The notes beneath the pieces are model-generated. The model was given only the letters and a program-made list of their open reading frames with translations, was not told the DNA's origin and did no database searches. From Nymphaea colorata (lineage: Eukaryota; Streptophyta; Magnoliopsida; Nymphaeales; Nymphaeaceae): DNA of 64,000 nt. Positions 48,556 to 64,000 of the stretch are shown in pieces; position 1 is the stretch's first letter, and each line of letters begins with the position of its first letter. Both the position numbers and the translations under genes were made by a program. The stretch covers positions 19,189,934-19,253,933 of the forward strand of contig NC_045138.2 in NCBI RefSeq assembly GCF_008831285.2, read 5' to 3'.

Positions 48556-50986
48556 TACATAGATGTAGATGTATGGCAGTATTCCCATACAAGTCTTTTG
48601 AAAATTCTCCACACTACAACCTATGTCACAGTGGTATGTGGGATATGCGCACATACCAGTACCATTTTTTTCTCATTTTTCTTACATTTTAACGATACTT
48701 TTTTGGTTTATTTATGTTTTATGAGATTATATGTAAAATCGTGAAACTAACTATTAAAAAAATGTCTTAACAATGTGTTGTATATATGTGCATATATATA
48801 TATACACACACACACACACACTTTTGTTTGCCATACCCCTGTACCAAGATTTTCTAAAATTGCTATACCCGCTTCCTGGTACTCATACCTGTACCGATGT
48901 GACATAGACTGGCACCCATGCCCATGTGACATAGAAACAACAAACAAGTGAATAAAGCTAGTTGCTGAAATGAAGGTAAGTTAGTCTAATAACAAACTAC
49001 TACTTAATAATCAAGGAAGGTTTGCCATCAAAAGCACTACAATAATACAATTGATTATTTAAAAAAAATAACAGTCTAACACCCCCCCCCCCATAATGGA
49101 TATTGCCATTAAAAGAATTAAATTCTGCTACTAGATTATGACAACCTTGGAAAGAACATCCCACCACATCGAATACAGAAGAGCGAACAAAACATCAGTA
49201 AGATCACAGGTTTTGTCAAGTTCAATCGAATAAAGAGCTGCCAATATCAGACTTTGTTTTATGCTATGTTCTACTACTTAATTTGTTTCTTTTCTGAGAT
49301 TCATTGAGTTAAAAAAATTTTCTTCACTTACCAAAAGCATCTCCAACAACATCAAATGCAGTAACTGCAAGCAAATAACTAGCAGATGCTTAATAAGTAG
49401 AAAAGCTGGCCGAGACATAATCCTGTCTCATTTGTCTCCAGGAGCAAGAGAAAAGAAAAGCCAATGTAATACCATCTTTAAGCCTGTAAGTAAATATGTA
49501 ACTAAATATCTCCACAGATAGAAAGTACATAAAGTTCTGAAACACTTTACAAGGACTAACTCGTGCAAGGTTGCAACAACAAAATGAATAAATTGAACGA
49601 AGAGGGAGAACCAGTCATCAGAGTAGTAGACATGGAACAGGAGAGACGCATGAACAAAGAATAATGAAAAAAGTTAGCACCGACTGCAACCTAACGCGCA
49701 GCGGCTGACACTCCAACGATTTGAAATGATGAAGCCTATACATCAAAAAATTATAATCAATATGGAAAAATTATAATAAATAGACCTACGACAAAATGTG
49801 CGAACGTACAGGAACCTTGACAATTTGATATGTCACTTGGAAGTGATAAATAGAAACAGGTTGACCCTTGAAAGGTAATTAATAACGAGGCAAAGCAGCA
49901 AAGTCCCAATTTCATGCAATTCCACAAAATTCCTGCTAGCGTTGCCTGCAAATAGACTGTAGTATGTTGGAACTCTGAAAGTGTAAGAAACAGCTGGATT
50001 TGATGACTATAGGAAATGTCAGTTACTGCACCAAGTACAGCAAACGAAGTCCATAAAGAAGTTCATCAAAGGCCATGTTCAACAATCACCATACCTATTT
50101 TACATCTTACACATACATACATAACACTATCCAGTACATAAGTGAGCAGATCCGATTCCTCACGTGGTATGGAGGGTACCAATGGTATCTGCAAAATACC
50201 AGTAACGAGAAGAAAAAAGAAATCCCAACGAAACCACAAAGTTTCGCTGGCACCATTTAAGAATGTAGCTCCACGTGCATGACCATGAAAAGATCATGTG
50301 CATGGCATTCTCAAGTTTTTATGCAATTGATGCCCACCAGTATCATGTACTTTTGTCGCTTAACACAATCGGCAGGCATTTTCCATAACACAGTCAGCAA
50401 GCAGTTGCATAATAGCAAACATCTAAGCAGCAAAGAGACGGACGATTAAATCAATCACATTCTTGTACATGACCCACAAAAAGAAGAAGCGATTCCAATT
50501 TCAATTGTTCCAAATACACAAATCCAATTTCACTAGCCGTCTCTACTAATAACCGATCCGTCTCAGAAAACTTGCATTATAAATTTTCTATCACTTATTT
50601 CTCCACCTTTCGCCCATCTTCCAGTCACATCACCTTCTAATTGAATGGAAGAGGACCTGCCGCACTTTATGACAAATATTTCGAACCCACAGCACAGAAG
50701 AAATTATCAGTAATTACTATGAGTATATAAACGGAAAAGCAATGCCAAGTCCACCTCCAAGCAATTACATCGGCTGGGACCTCGAGAACCTGGAAAGTGT
50801 TACGTGATGTGCATCAAAATTGCCTACAACTGCTCAAAATGATAATCCTAAAAAACAAATTCGCCCTGCAAAACTCGCGTTCCTTGATGACTTGGTAACA
50901 CCTTTGTTGATGAATTATGAAAAGAAACATCAAAGAGGTCGGAAAAGCAACGTACATAATTAAACCCATTCGTTCTACTAACAAAC
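46526..50986. other. Intron 1 of XS copy 2, right part
   Basis: Non-coding duplicate of 1-3737. 47682-48425 has no counterpart in copy 1, where the flanks are joined within GTCAAGGCTG|CTTTCCTCT. This is either an insertion here or a deletion there; I see no target duplication. Confidence 0.7.
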
Positions 50987-52377
50987 CTGCCGCAGACGAC
51001 GCATCGTACAGGGCCAGATTTACCATCATCTAGACATAGCTTCCTCTGTGCCACGTTCTCGTTTAAAACCTTAGTTAGCCTAAGAAAAGCTTTCCTCAAC
51101 GCGACCTTGTCCACATCCAGAATCACCTCTAATGTGTTCTTTCCCTCGCCCTCATTCGGTCCTCCGTGAATATCACCATGCCTTTGAACCTTCGGCATGC
51201 GTAATTCGTCCATCACCCTGCCAGAACTCGGAATCAGCGGGTTGCTGGAGACCCCGGGGAGGCCATTAGGGTTTCCATACTGTAGTATCTGCTGATGCCT
51301 CTGCCGGGCGATCTCCTCGTCTCTGAAACGTGACCCGTAGAACCTGTCAGGCTCACCAAAACCTGCATCATCTTCCCCGTACTTCCTCTTCAGAGGATTA
51401 TCCAAATTCCGGTAATCCTCACGGTCTCTTTCTCGTGGGAAACCAGAATCGAAACGTTCGGGGCTAAACCTCGGGGGAAAGGGCTCATCCATCCCGATGC
51501 GGTCCAGGCCCCGCGGATCACCTAATCCAGGATGAGGAGGCCCTCATTCTGTCCTCCGTGAATATCACCATGCCTTTGAACCTTCGGCATGCGTAATTCG
51601 TCCATCACCCTGCCAGAACTCGGAATCAGCGGGTTGCTGGAGACCCCGGGGAGGCCATTAGGGTTTCCATACTGTAGTATCTGCTGATGCCTCTGCCGGG
51701 CGATCTCCTCGTCTCTGAAACGTGACCCGTAGAACCTGTCAGGCTCACCAAAACCTGCATCATCTTCCCCGTACTTCCTCTTCAGAGGATTATCCAAATT
51801 CCGGTAATCCTCACGGTCTCTTTCTCGTGGGAAACCAGAATCGAAACGTTCGGGGCTAAACCTCGGGGAAAGGGCTCATCCATCCCGATGCGGTCCAGGC
51901 CCCGCGGATCACCTAATCCAGGATGAGGAGGCCCGTATGGATAAAGCCTATCATCGGCCGGTGGACGCCCAGGGGGAAGATCGGACACACTCCGATGTAG
52001 CGGCCAATCTGGCGGTAGCAAAGTACGAAGGGACGCTTCCATCCGCCAAGACAATCGTCCGACGCTCCAGCATGTGAAAGCCGTACGCGGTGGCCGGAGG
52101 AGGGACCGGAAACCCGCCTCCGCCACCAGGACCGGCGTCCTGCAAGGATAAGGGCAGACCACCGGAGGCGGGAGGAGGCGAGGGATTTACGGGAAGTTTC
52201 GACGGACAAGCAGCCGGCTGGTGAACGAGAAACGTCCTCCTTGGAGGGTTTGGGTTCCGCAGACGACTTCTCCGCCGAGGGGTTGTTGCCGTCCCAGCGG
52301 CTTTTGCGGTGTCCGGAGGAAGAGGGCGAGGGCGAGGGCGAGGGCGAGAGTTTATGCGAAGACGATTTCCCGGCCAT
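50987..52377 (-). pseudogene. XS-domain protein exon 1, copy 2 (frameshifts, internal duplication)
   Basis: Homologous to 3738-4732, with the same start (MAGKSSSHK, ATG at 52377) and the same donor (GCAG|GTTTGT). Compared with copy 1 it has lost five bases near 52215 (AGCAGCCGGC versus AGCAGCCACAGCGGC) and two near 52018 (GGCGGTAGCAAAG versus GGCGGTAAAGCAAAG). It also carries a 392-base tandem duplication, whose 5' unit has lost one G near 51868. The product therefore goes out of frame after about 55 codons (around SRSPAG). The 3' unit (51492-50987) is still open, through the zinc-finger half VRCVVCGR. Together with the broken exon 2 this indicates a dead paralogue. Confidence 0.85.
51151..51932 (-). 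repeat. 392-base tandem duplication inside XS exon 1
   Basis: 51151-51542 (starting CTCATTCGGTCCTCC) recurs at 51543-51932 (CTCATTCTGTCCTCC). The units are almost identical; the second is one base shorter because GGGGG became GGGG. The join falls in the word AGGATGAGGAGGCCC, so short CCC / AGG similarity may have guided it. Copy 1 has a single unit, so it happened after the block duplication, and recently. Confidence 0.93.
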
Positions 52378-53651
52378 ATTTCCGGTGAGCCAGCGCCAGA
52401 AGACACCGGAATAGGGAAATGAAGAATTTATCCGAGCACCAACACCGTTTGCCAAAGAAGAGACGCTGTGGGGCATCGGCCTCCAGAGATAAATGGGCGA
52501 CGTCGGGGGTCGTACGGAACGAAAATTTCAGTATGGATTAAAATTTGGCCTATAATTTCAATAACGCCTTCACTCGTGGCTACTTATTACACATTCAAGT
52601 AAAGATTAAATTAAACGAATTTGCATTTTTACGTGAAAAGACGCAGAACTTTTTATAAGAAAATAAAATCCTTACAAGTAAATGGACGTAAGCCTTCTTA
52701 TTCAAACAGATATTTAAATTTACCATTAAAAAGCATTATAAAAGTGTTGCTAAATAATAAAAATTTATTGTTATACCATGGATATTTTTCATATCGGTTT
52801 TCAAAAAATTTGTCATCCAGCTACAATCGGCGGTCGGCCGATATCAAAAGGCAACAATAAAAGGTAACTGTGTTAAACATTCATTTGGGAAGCGTTATTC
52901 GTTTGTAAACATCAAGTAAATAGTTGAAATTAGCACATATAAATTCCCATGTTTTATATGTTTATATAATTAGCACATATAAATTCTCATGTTTTATATG
53001 TTTATATTCTAAAACACATTATAATATTGTAATACTTAATAAAATCACAAACGTTGTTGTGAATACCTTAATGACCATTTTGAGAAACCCATAAACTAAT
53101 TTATTCATGTGAATTTCGTATCCGGTTAGCATAATTTTTATAATTTCAAATTTTTAGTTAATAGAGAGAGCGGATACGTTACATCTTATAAAAAAGGGTA
53201 GCTAGGTTTTGTGCATGCAGACCTGGCCTGAAGTGGTATATGAGACAAATATGAGTGCATGTAAGAAATTTGGTCTCGTCTGTGCCGGTTACGCTTGGCT
53301 CCGGGTTAAAGAAAATCAAAGGAACCCAATCCCTTTCATGGTTCAAAACGGGTTGCCAACGTAGGCGTTATTTTCGGATCCGGGTCCTTAAACCAGTTCT
53401 GAAACTCTTAGTATCGGAAAATGTACTAGAAACTGGTCAATGAAAGTTCGGGCCGCCATGGAATCGGCTTCCGAGTTCAATGCCTCCATCGGGCCAGATG
53501 CAACGATACGAACAGGTGGGCTCGAGTAGTGTCTCAATCGGATTTTATATAATTGGATTTGGATTTAAATTTGGATTGAGGTACCAATTTGGAATCCAAA
53601 CCCAGATCCAACTATCATAAATTCTAAAAATTACTATATGTAAGTGGGTTG

Positions 53652-55727
53652 CTACTTTTTACCTCATTTTTTGGGACATATTCTTGAGATACCAACAATG
53701 TGTTATTGTTATTGTTGTCAAACTACTTCTAAATGCCACAAAATATATAAGCTATTAGATTGCTTAATTTGATTATTGACATGGAAAAAAAATTTAACTT
53801 TCCAGTTCTGGTGAGCAAATAGGCCACCCAAGATTTGGAATTACTGTGATGATACTCCAATGTCCTTTTTCAATAACAGTAAAGAGCTACAAACACAAAT
53901 AAACATGTGAAAATGACAGAGAATAATCAACCATGAAGGCAGATGTTTAAATCGAAGAGCAGATCAAATATAACAACTAAAATGCAAAATCAAAGGATGT
54001 TTAAATCGATTGCTTAACACGAGAACAAAATAAATCGTTGGAAGAAGGACGCAGGTCACCATCCTTTGCTCCCTTTGATTTCTTTCATCCATTTATACAG
54101 AAATGGGGACAACCGAAATCAAACGCACTCTAAAACAGCTTCAATATGATACACGATTATTTGGAACATTTTTTTTTTGTGGAACAATTTTTTTTTAATG
54201 CATTGAGAATCCAACGGCTACCCATCTCACAATAATATAATAAATATTGGCAAAAGTACCGTAAATTTATTGTGTATTATGAAATTTTCAAAGACCAAAA
54301 AAGCAATGAAAAATGATAATATATCTGAAACATTCCGGTTTTGTAAGTATTGCACAACTAGGTGATTATTAACAGCAACAACACATTTTTTTTCCCGTTT
54401 ATATATTTTTAATTCTATTAGCATTTACCAATTACCAAACGAAATAAAATGTTCATCCCGAGATTATACAACTACACGTGGCTCCACCATTGCACAGCAA
54501 GTCAGCAACTCCCTGTTGCCGGAAATTGGCCTTTTCTTCAGGTGCCGTCATTTTTTGTTTTTCCCGTTCCTGAATCCTGCGGGTGTTTGTTTTATCAAAG
54601 AGTCATATTCTTTGGTTTCTCGTGGATCACAAATTCAAAGAATCTCAAATTTATAATAGCTGGATTTCTTAATCCATCCTTACTTTGAAATTCAAATCCA
54701 CACTTTCATGTAAAAAGCATGGATTTGAGATAGGACAGAAGGGAGGTCGAATTTGAAAACTGCAGATCTTAGATCCTCAGTGATTTGAGATCATCACAGA
54801 TTTATATTCACAATAGTCAAACACAACAGTGATGGATGAAGAACAGTGATGAAGAATCAATGGAAAAAAGAGAAAACAAAGAAAAAAGAAAAGAAGATGA
54901 CTCGAGTGTTAAGACATTCTACCTAACAAATAACATGCTTGAAAGACTGGGAGGTGTTTTATTTTTTTTATAAAGGTTATGTATTCTATTCATTTTAGGT
55001 TACGTCCGACTTTTTTGAGGTCTTTTTTCTAAAGTAAAAGGGCATTTTTGTAATTTGTTATTTAACGATTTTTTTCCTTCCACCTTTAGCTGAGCAATAT
55101 TTTGAAAGTACAAGACAGTTTCCAGGCTTCAATGTCTCCTCAATGGATGGTGGTGGCCGTTTGCCACTTCAACGTTGGTAGCCTGAGGGGCGGAGGAGGG
55201 GAATGGGGAGCCGCTGGGACCTCGCCTCCTTTAATTTTATATTATAAACAAATTACATGCAATTAAAAAATATTTATCTTATATACAAATTTTAAAAATT
55301 TATATTTTTGAAACTATAATTTATCCGCTCTAGGTAGCATGTGTTCATCATCAACCATTTTTTAAAACGAGGATGTAAATTTAACTTTGAAGTGGAATAT
55401 ATGGTTGCCAACTTGCCTTAAGATTCAAAACTTCTTTGGGTGCAGAGTGCGTGACCTGATATTTTTGTTTACGAGACATTAAATATATAAATAGCAAGTT
55501 TCTAATTGGCTTTTGGGACAGTGACTCGAGTTTGACAGAGTTGATGCATGTAATGTAATTACATTAACCCAACCGCATGTTGCGGCCAACGAACAACATC
55601 GACGACGCTACTGAAGATGCTGTGGCACTGCGGAAAGTCCAAGCTCACGTTCACAAGAAACCAGAGTAATGATACGGACCGTATGGTAAACGTTAAGGAG
55701 AGGGCACCTTCCGATCGGAAAATGCTT
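53652..55727. other. Intergenic, upstream of copy D; no supported gene
   Basis: 53652-53770 and 54760-55010 match 10540-10910 upstream of copy B in order (AACAATGTGTT..., AGATCCTCAGTG, GACATTCTACCTAACAA, TCATTTTAGG), with about 990 extra bases between the two parts. 55190-55340 begins GGGGCGGAGG and is AT-rich inside, possibly another transposon relic. Confidence 0.55.
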
Positions 55728-55737
55728 ATTTAAGGAG
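55728..55737 (+). promoter_or_regulatory. TATA-like element upstream of copy D
   Basis: GCTTATTTAAGGAGAGGGCACC, similar to CTTACTTAAGGAGGGCC upstream of copy A (7431). It would give a leader of about 300 bases, part of which could be spliced out. Confidence 0.35.
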
Positions 55738-55941
55738 AGGGCACCTTCGAATCTCCATCGTCTCCATTCGTGCCCCTTCTCTGGACTGGTCCATTTGTAC
55801 ACCGCTTGTTCCTTCGGCCGGGTTCAGTTTGCGGTTTCATTTGGTACATTTCGCGTTCACGTCGCCTTTGTACTTAGTTTTCCATCTCTGTTTAATTTTT
55901 TTGCGAACAGAGTTTCTCTTTCTCTTCCTCCCCCTTGGTCG

Positions 55942-56054
55942 GTATGTTTGTGATCAGTGTCTTTTGTTCATGGACGGCCAGGCGACGTCGAACCTGTGTT
56001 TCTGCGCATAATTGGATGCCATAACGTAACTTTCTAGCTGTATATCTTTTGCAG
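55942..56054 (+). other. Possible 5' UTR intron of copy D
   Basis: Donor TCG|GTATGTTTG and acceptor ATATCTTTTGCAG|GGGC enclose 113 T-rich bases ending six bases before the ATG. The acceptor context GCAG-GGCAATG is shared with copies C and E, where no matching donor at a workable distance is seen. Confidence 0.35.
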
Positions 56055-56059
56055 GGGCA

Positions 56060-56452
56060 ATGGAGCTGACCATGTTCTTCGCGATCCTTTCGTTGCTCTT
56101 CTCCAAGATGGTCGGCTTCTTCCTTCTTAACGAGCTTGGCGGCGGTACTGCGGTGATGACAGCCCCCCTGTTTTTCCTACCTGAAGATTTACAGATCTTG
56201 TTGCTTCTTCTTGGGATCCAAGTCGCCTGGACAGCCTCACTCGTCGTTGTCTTATTAGGCCATCGGCTTACACGGGCCACCGTCCGCACCTGCATTCACG
56301 TCGCCACCATTTCTCTTGCCTTTGTGCTCCTTCCATTTGCGACTACTTCCGGTGGCCAGGGCACCGCCTATCTTCTGCCCAGCTCCTTCAACCAGTCGTG
56401 CGATGCAATCTGCTGTTCCGGGTCTTCGTATGTGTGCACATATATTCAGTAG
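56060..56452 (+). CDS. Small three-helix membrane protein, family copy D
   Basis: 130 residues, family unrecognised. The N-terminus MELTMFFAIL differs from the SKVFAM start of B, C and E. The rest is closest to copy B: segment 1 (about 5-24), PEDLQ, segment 2 (about 45-68, with GIQVAWTASL and LLGHRL), the linker TRATVRTC, segment 3 (about 80-93), and the sequon N111-Q-S followed by C114, CC (118-119) and C126. Together with the shared upstream flank this makes D the duplicate of B. The ATG directly follows an acceptor-like site. The stop is TAG, as in most copies, and the conserved tail follows. Confidence 0.76.
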   Translation: MELTMFFAILSLLFSKMVGFFLLNELGGGTAVMTAPLFFLPEDLQILLLLLGIQVAWTASLVVVLLGHRLTRATVRTCIHVATISLAFVLLPFATTSGGQGTAYLLPSSFNQSCDAICCSGSSYVCTYIQ

Positions 56453-56951
56453 CTTGGAATTTCTTCCATTGCTGTCACGCTACGTGTGCTTTCTGCTTGT
56501 ATGAATTCAGCCTCGTCCTGTGTCAGTCGCTACGTGTGCTTTCTGCTTGTATGAATTCAGCCTCGTCCTGTGTCAGTCCATCCGTTCTCCGATCGTCTCC
56601 GGCGTGTCTTTCCGTCTTTGTATGTGTTAAGTTGCCCCTTGTCCGCTTCGTCCTTACTTTTGCTTTACTTCATGGTTATGAGTTATGATGTCTCATTGTA
56701 TGTATTTGTGTTCTACGATTCACTTTATACATCAAAATTCGTGCCCTTACTGTCATCAACGCACACAAACCGCGCAAAGTTGTGTTGAAATTTCAGACAA
56801 CGCCGACGCTTTGTTGATGCAATTTCGCCGCCTGCAGTTCTCCGGTGGCGTAACTATGCAAGCACGGCTGGCAAGGGAGAACAAGAATGGGTCTCCGGCG
56901 GCCGGAAAAACAGGGGAAGGAAAAGGAACAGAGATTCATAGTCCTCCCTGA
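56453..56951 (+). other. Conserved 3' tail of copy D (longest)
   Basis: Contains every tail block: a start altered to TAGCTTGGAATTTC, the CCATCCGTTCTCC block, CGCACACAAACCGCGCAAAG, GCCGACGCTTTGTTGATG and GGAAAAACAGG. A frame is open at 56685-56951, and its last 50 codons resemble the frame at the end of copy A's tail (QFRRLQF / HFRRLHF, AGKTGE), but compensating indels between them argue against coding. Confidence 0.65.
56479..56578 (+). repeat. 50-base tandem duplication in the tail of copy D
   Basis: GCTACGTGTGCTTTCTGC to CCTGTGTCAGTC occurs twice without change (56479 and 56529). The unit includes the acceptor-like GAATTCAG. Confidence 0.95.
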
Positions 56952-58155
56952 AGCCCTTGAGGCACACTGATGGGCAGGCGGCCACCTCGGGGTTTTGGTG
57001 ATGGATGAATCAAACCATTTCAAAAACTTAGTTCTGAAGGCCCATGGCACCTTGATCTAACTTAGTTTTATGGAAGCTTGGTTCAATGAAAACTAAATTT
57101 TTAGTGGGTTTTGAATATTGCGGTTGTTTGTCTAGGTGACATTTTTAAAACCTGGCTTTTTGTGAGTAATTTGATTAAGTCTAGATTTTTCAATCCTTTC
57201 TACAAGACCAGGTTTTGTCAAAATTAGGTTCTTTTCAAACTCGATTTTGATTGCACCTAAACACTACAAAAACTTAGTTATATAATCAAAACCAGATTTA
57301 GCCTTAAAAAACTAGTTTTGGGCATCATCTAAATCTTCTCTTCGTTTTGTTTCTTGTGTTTTTGTTTGATAGTGACAATGAGTTTGATTCTCCTTCAAGT
57401 TAGTATAAAATAAAAGATGTCTACTCGATTTAAATAAATGAAACTGCATGGTGGTAAGAAATCTCATCCAATAGGCTTTGATCTAGAGTAGAGAGTGAGT
57501 TGTATGCATAAGGGTGGTGCATGCAACATATATGCACCCCAAAAAGACGGCAAGAGTTGGGGAATTTTAAAGATTTTTCAAAAAAAATATCTGTTTTTCA
57601 ACTTTTGAACTTTTTCAGTTCAACTTTTTTAACTGTACCACAATGGAAACTGTTTTTGTATCAATAAACAAAGGTTGGAACCTACAAGCATAGGATGACA
57701 TGAAAAAAGAAAAAGACAACAATTTTTTTAAAAAAAAAATTTCCGTGACGGTGGACCTATTAAAATTTTCATGTTTAATTGATGAATCTTGGGTCTGATC
57801 TAAGCCTCTTAATTGATGAAACGTAAGTCATGATTTAATTTAAGATCTGTCCCTCTTCCCTCGACTCTTAAATCAGTTCTTTTCTTATTGAAGGAAGAAG
57901 AGAACGGCCATCTTTGTTCGAGTTTCTTCCTTCACTTGCCCTTTTTTCTCTCATACTCCTCATCTACCCTTTTTTTGGTCTGGATTTGAGGACGGAAGGA
58001 TGGAAGGAGAAAAAAATCCACCGTCTCCTTCTTTGATTTTCATTTCCACAAGGCTAACTTTCCCATTCACATTGCTATTTATTGTTTATTTGGTTAGGTG
58101 CCTATAATTATAAAACCTTCACACTTGGAGTTGCTGATGGAGGCACTGCAAAAAT
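56952..58155. other. Intergenic, no supported gene
   Basis: AT-rich. 57891-57975 is shared with the 5' part of relic F (19385-19465). No ORF of note. Confidence 0.6.
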
Positions 58156-58650
58156 TCGCCAACAGTTTCACACTTCAAAGGGCGGATCGAGACACAAAAA
58201 TTTGGACTAAAAGGTAATAGCTACAAAACCTTAACTTTCAAAGAGGCTGAAGTGTCCATTATGGGCAAATGTTAGGACCAAATCCTTAGATGTCGCAAGC
58301 TTCGTGCCCTTTAATGTGGAGACAGATAAAAAAAAAAGAACCTCTTAAAAGGGGAATCCATAACAAAATTTAGAAATAAAAAGTTTTCACGATACAAGAA
58401 AAAAAACAACCCCTAAAAAAAATTAAAATAATAAAATATACAAAATAACAACACAATAAAGCAACATAAAAAAAAAGTTACACGATACATAAACAAATGA
58501 ATCAAATTCAATAAAAAATGAATAAGCCAATAAAGACAAATATGATGCCTTGGTCGAATAAAAATGTATACTTACAATAAAACAACATAATGAATAAGCC
58601 AATTTCCAGAAACGAGTTACACGATAAGTCGGCACGCTCCTGTGTTACGA

Positions 58651-58659
58651 TTTATAAAT
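58651..58659 (+). promoter_or_regulatory. TATA box of copy E
   Basis: TTTATAAAT in ACGATTTATAAATGGGAGG, 73 bases before the ATG; same context as copy C. Confidence 0.7.
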
Positions 58660-58723
58660 GGGAGGCAACGCGAGGGGCTTTTCATCCGTCTCCTTGCGGT
58701 CGCGGAAAGTATTGGCAGCGGCA

Positions 58724-59119
58724 ATGCCGCAGAGCAAAGTATTCGCAATGATTCTGTTACTGTCCTCCATGATGGTCAGTATCTTCCTTCTCAATGAGCT
58801 TGCCGGTGCCGGTGCCGCCGCGTTGACGACAGGTCACCAATCTCTCATCTCCGAAGAATCCCGCCTCTTGCTGCTCCTCCTTGGAATCCAAGTCGCCTGG
58901 ATTGCCTCACTCGTCCCTGTCTTTCTAGGCCATCTGCTTAGGGAGACTACCGTCAGGACCTGCCTCTTCGTCTCCACCATTTCGCTTGCCTGTGTATTTC
59001 TGGCATTAACGACAACTTCTGGTGAGCAGAGCAGCGGCCATCTTGCGCCCACCTCCTTCAACCACTCGTGCTATCCAACTTGCTGTTCAGGGTCATCATA
59101 CGGGTGCACATATCTGTAG
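58724..59119 (+). CDS. Small three-helix membrane protein, family copy E
   Basis: 131 residues, family unrecognised; duplicate of copy C. Segment 1 (about 5-26) begins after PQSKVFAM, and segment 2 (about 48-70, core LLLLLLGIQVAWIASL) ends FLGHLL. The linker RETTVRTC is followed by segment 3 (about 80-96). The tail SFNHSC has the sequon at N113, C116, CC (120-121) and C128. Against copy C it has two extra codons after segment 1 (GAGAAA versus GGAA) and SEESR in place of PEEFA. The in-frame ATG at 58658 overlaps the TATA box, so 58724 is the start. No intron. Confidence 0.77.
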   Translation: MPQSKVFAMILLLSSMMVSIFLLNELAGAGAAALTTGHQSLISEESRLLLLLLGIQVAWIASLVPVFLGHLLRETTVRTCLFVSTISLACVFLALTTTSGEQSSGHLAPTSFNHSCYPTCCSGSSYGCTYL

Positions 59120-59560
59120 GTTGGATTTCCTTTGATTGATGTTAATCTGCGCATTGGTTTCTGCTTGTAAGAATTCAGTCGTCGTCCCTGTGTGACTCCA
59201 TCAATTCTCCGGTCGTCTCCGGCGTGTCTGTCCGTCTTTGTATGTGTTAAATTCCCCCTGTCCGCTTCGCCCTTTGTTTTGCTTTACTTCATGGTAATGA
59301 CGACTTATTGTATCTATTGCCTATTGGTATACATCTTCTTCTATGATTCACTTTGTGCATCGAAGTCGTCCGCTTACTGTCGTCAACGCAGACAAGGCCG
59401 AAGTTTGTTGGTGCATTTTCGCCGCCTGCAATTTCCCGGTAGCGGTACTACGCAAGCACGACCGGCGAGGGATAACGGTAATGGGCCACCCGCGGCCGGA
59501 AAAACAGGGGAAAACGAAACGGAACATAGCCTCCAGCCCTCGAGGCACCGGTGGGACCCA
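59120..59560 (+). other. Conserved 3' tail of copy E
   Basis: Begins TAGGTTGGATTTCCTTTG and ends past GGCCGGAAAAACAGGGG. It lacks the ACAAACTGCACAAAC segment found in A and D, as C and F do, which defines two tail subtypes. Confidence 0.65.
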
Positions 59561-59942
59561 CAACTAAGCCACTCCTCTGTAGTCAGTGGGGGCACGATTC
59601 GATAATCTAGAAATGGATTTAAGTTCCCCTGCTCCAAAATCTATATAAAATTTTGATTTTCTAAAAACCTACTCCTGCCTCCACTCCTGAGTTCTATGAC
59701 CTCGATCTTACAGCTCAGATACCGACTAGGATATTATGAATTTCAATTTGGTGTGAAGTTTAGTGTTCTTATCCCAATTTCGATCAAACCCCACTCCAAC
59801 TATGTTAATGTAAATTTAAATAAGATCTAAAAGTCATATTTGATGCTAAAAGGATCCAATTTGAATCACCATTAAGCCGGATTTGATAACATTACCGCTG
59901 CAAAGCACCTTTTTGGACATTCCACATGCAAGAAAAATTTGG

Positions 59943-64000
<4,058 letters not shown>

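Larger units (their letters stand above)
46526..53651. repeat. Segmental duplication, copy 2
   Basis: Partner of 1-6092. Order and orientation are the same (direct duplication). It has extra sequence at 47682-48425, a tandem duplication within exon 1 (51151-51932), a roughly 45-base tandem duplication at about 52931-53010, and many small indels. Confidence 0.93.
58156..59942. repeat. Duplicated block around copy E (partner 22168-23722)
   Basis: Homology with the block of copy C begins at TTCGCCAACAGTTTCA and ends at CACATGCAAGAAAAATTTGG. Promoter, CDS, tail and about 350 bases of 3' flank (CTAGAAATGGATTTAAG, AAATCTATATAAAATTTTG) are all included. Confidence 0.85.

Overview
The window looks like nuclear DNA of a flowering plant. 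It is AT-rich, gene-poor and full of old repeats. It holds a plant-type Copia retrotransposon with an initiator-tRNA-Met primer site, a hAT-type miniature transposon with a target duplication, a scrap of chloroplast atpB, and exons of a plant-specific XS-domain gene. The species cannot be fixed from sequence alone.

The framework is a large block duplication. Positions 1-6092 recur at about 46526-53651, and the match resumes further right: 10540-10910 matches 53650-55010, and 22168-23722 matches 58156-59942. Each block carries, right to left on the minus strand, the first exon of an XS-domain protein, and on the plus strand downstream a set of small intronless membrane-protein genes. Block 1 (left edge to about 24 kb) has an open XS exon 1 (3738-4732) and three membrane-protein genes (8062, 12014, 22658). 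Block 2 (about 44-60 kb) has a frameshifted XS exon 1 with a 392-base internal tandem duplication (50987-52377), a frameshifted XS exon 2 (44476-44789), and two membrane-protein genes (56060, 58724).

The five membrane-protein genes (129-131 residues) form an unrecognised family. Each has a hydrophobic N-terminus, two further membrane segments, and a C-terminal tail with an invariant N-glycosylation sequon and a Cys-rich motif. A 3' region of about 300-500 bases after the stop is also conserved. It occurs three more times without the ORF: 14953-15268, 19481-19806, and an inverted piece at about 24465-24610. This family is the best candidate for something undescribed.

Between the two blocks (about 24-44 kb) lies accessory DNA: a hAT miniature element (26391-26577), a possible 5' end of a transcribed gene (28440-29135), the atpB fragment (32149-32238), a decayed Copia pol (32960-33850), a GC-richer LTR-element-like block (34540-39000) and locally multiplied repeats (39065-40800). 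A young, internally deleted Copia element (15474-18127) sits inside block 1. Apart from the five small membrane-protein genes and the open XS exon 1, I see no convincing intact cellular genes. No tRNA, rRNA or CRISPR array was found.
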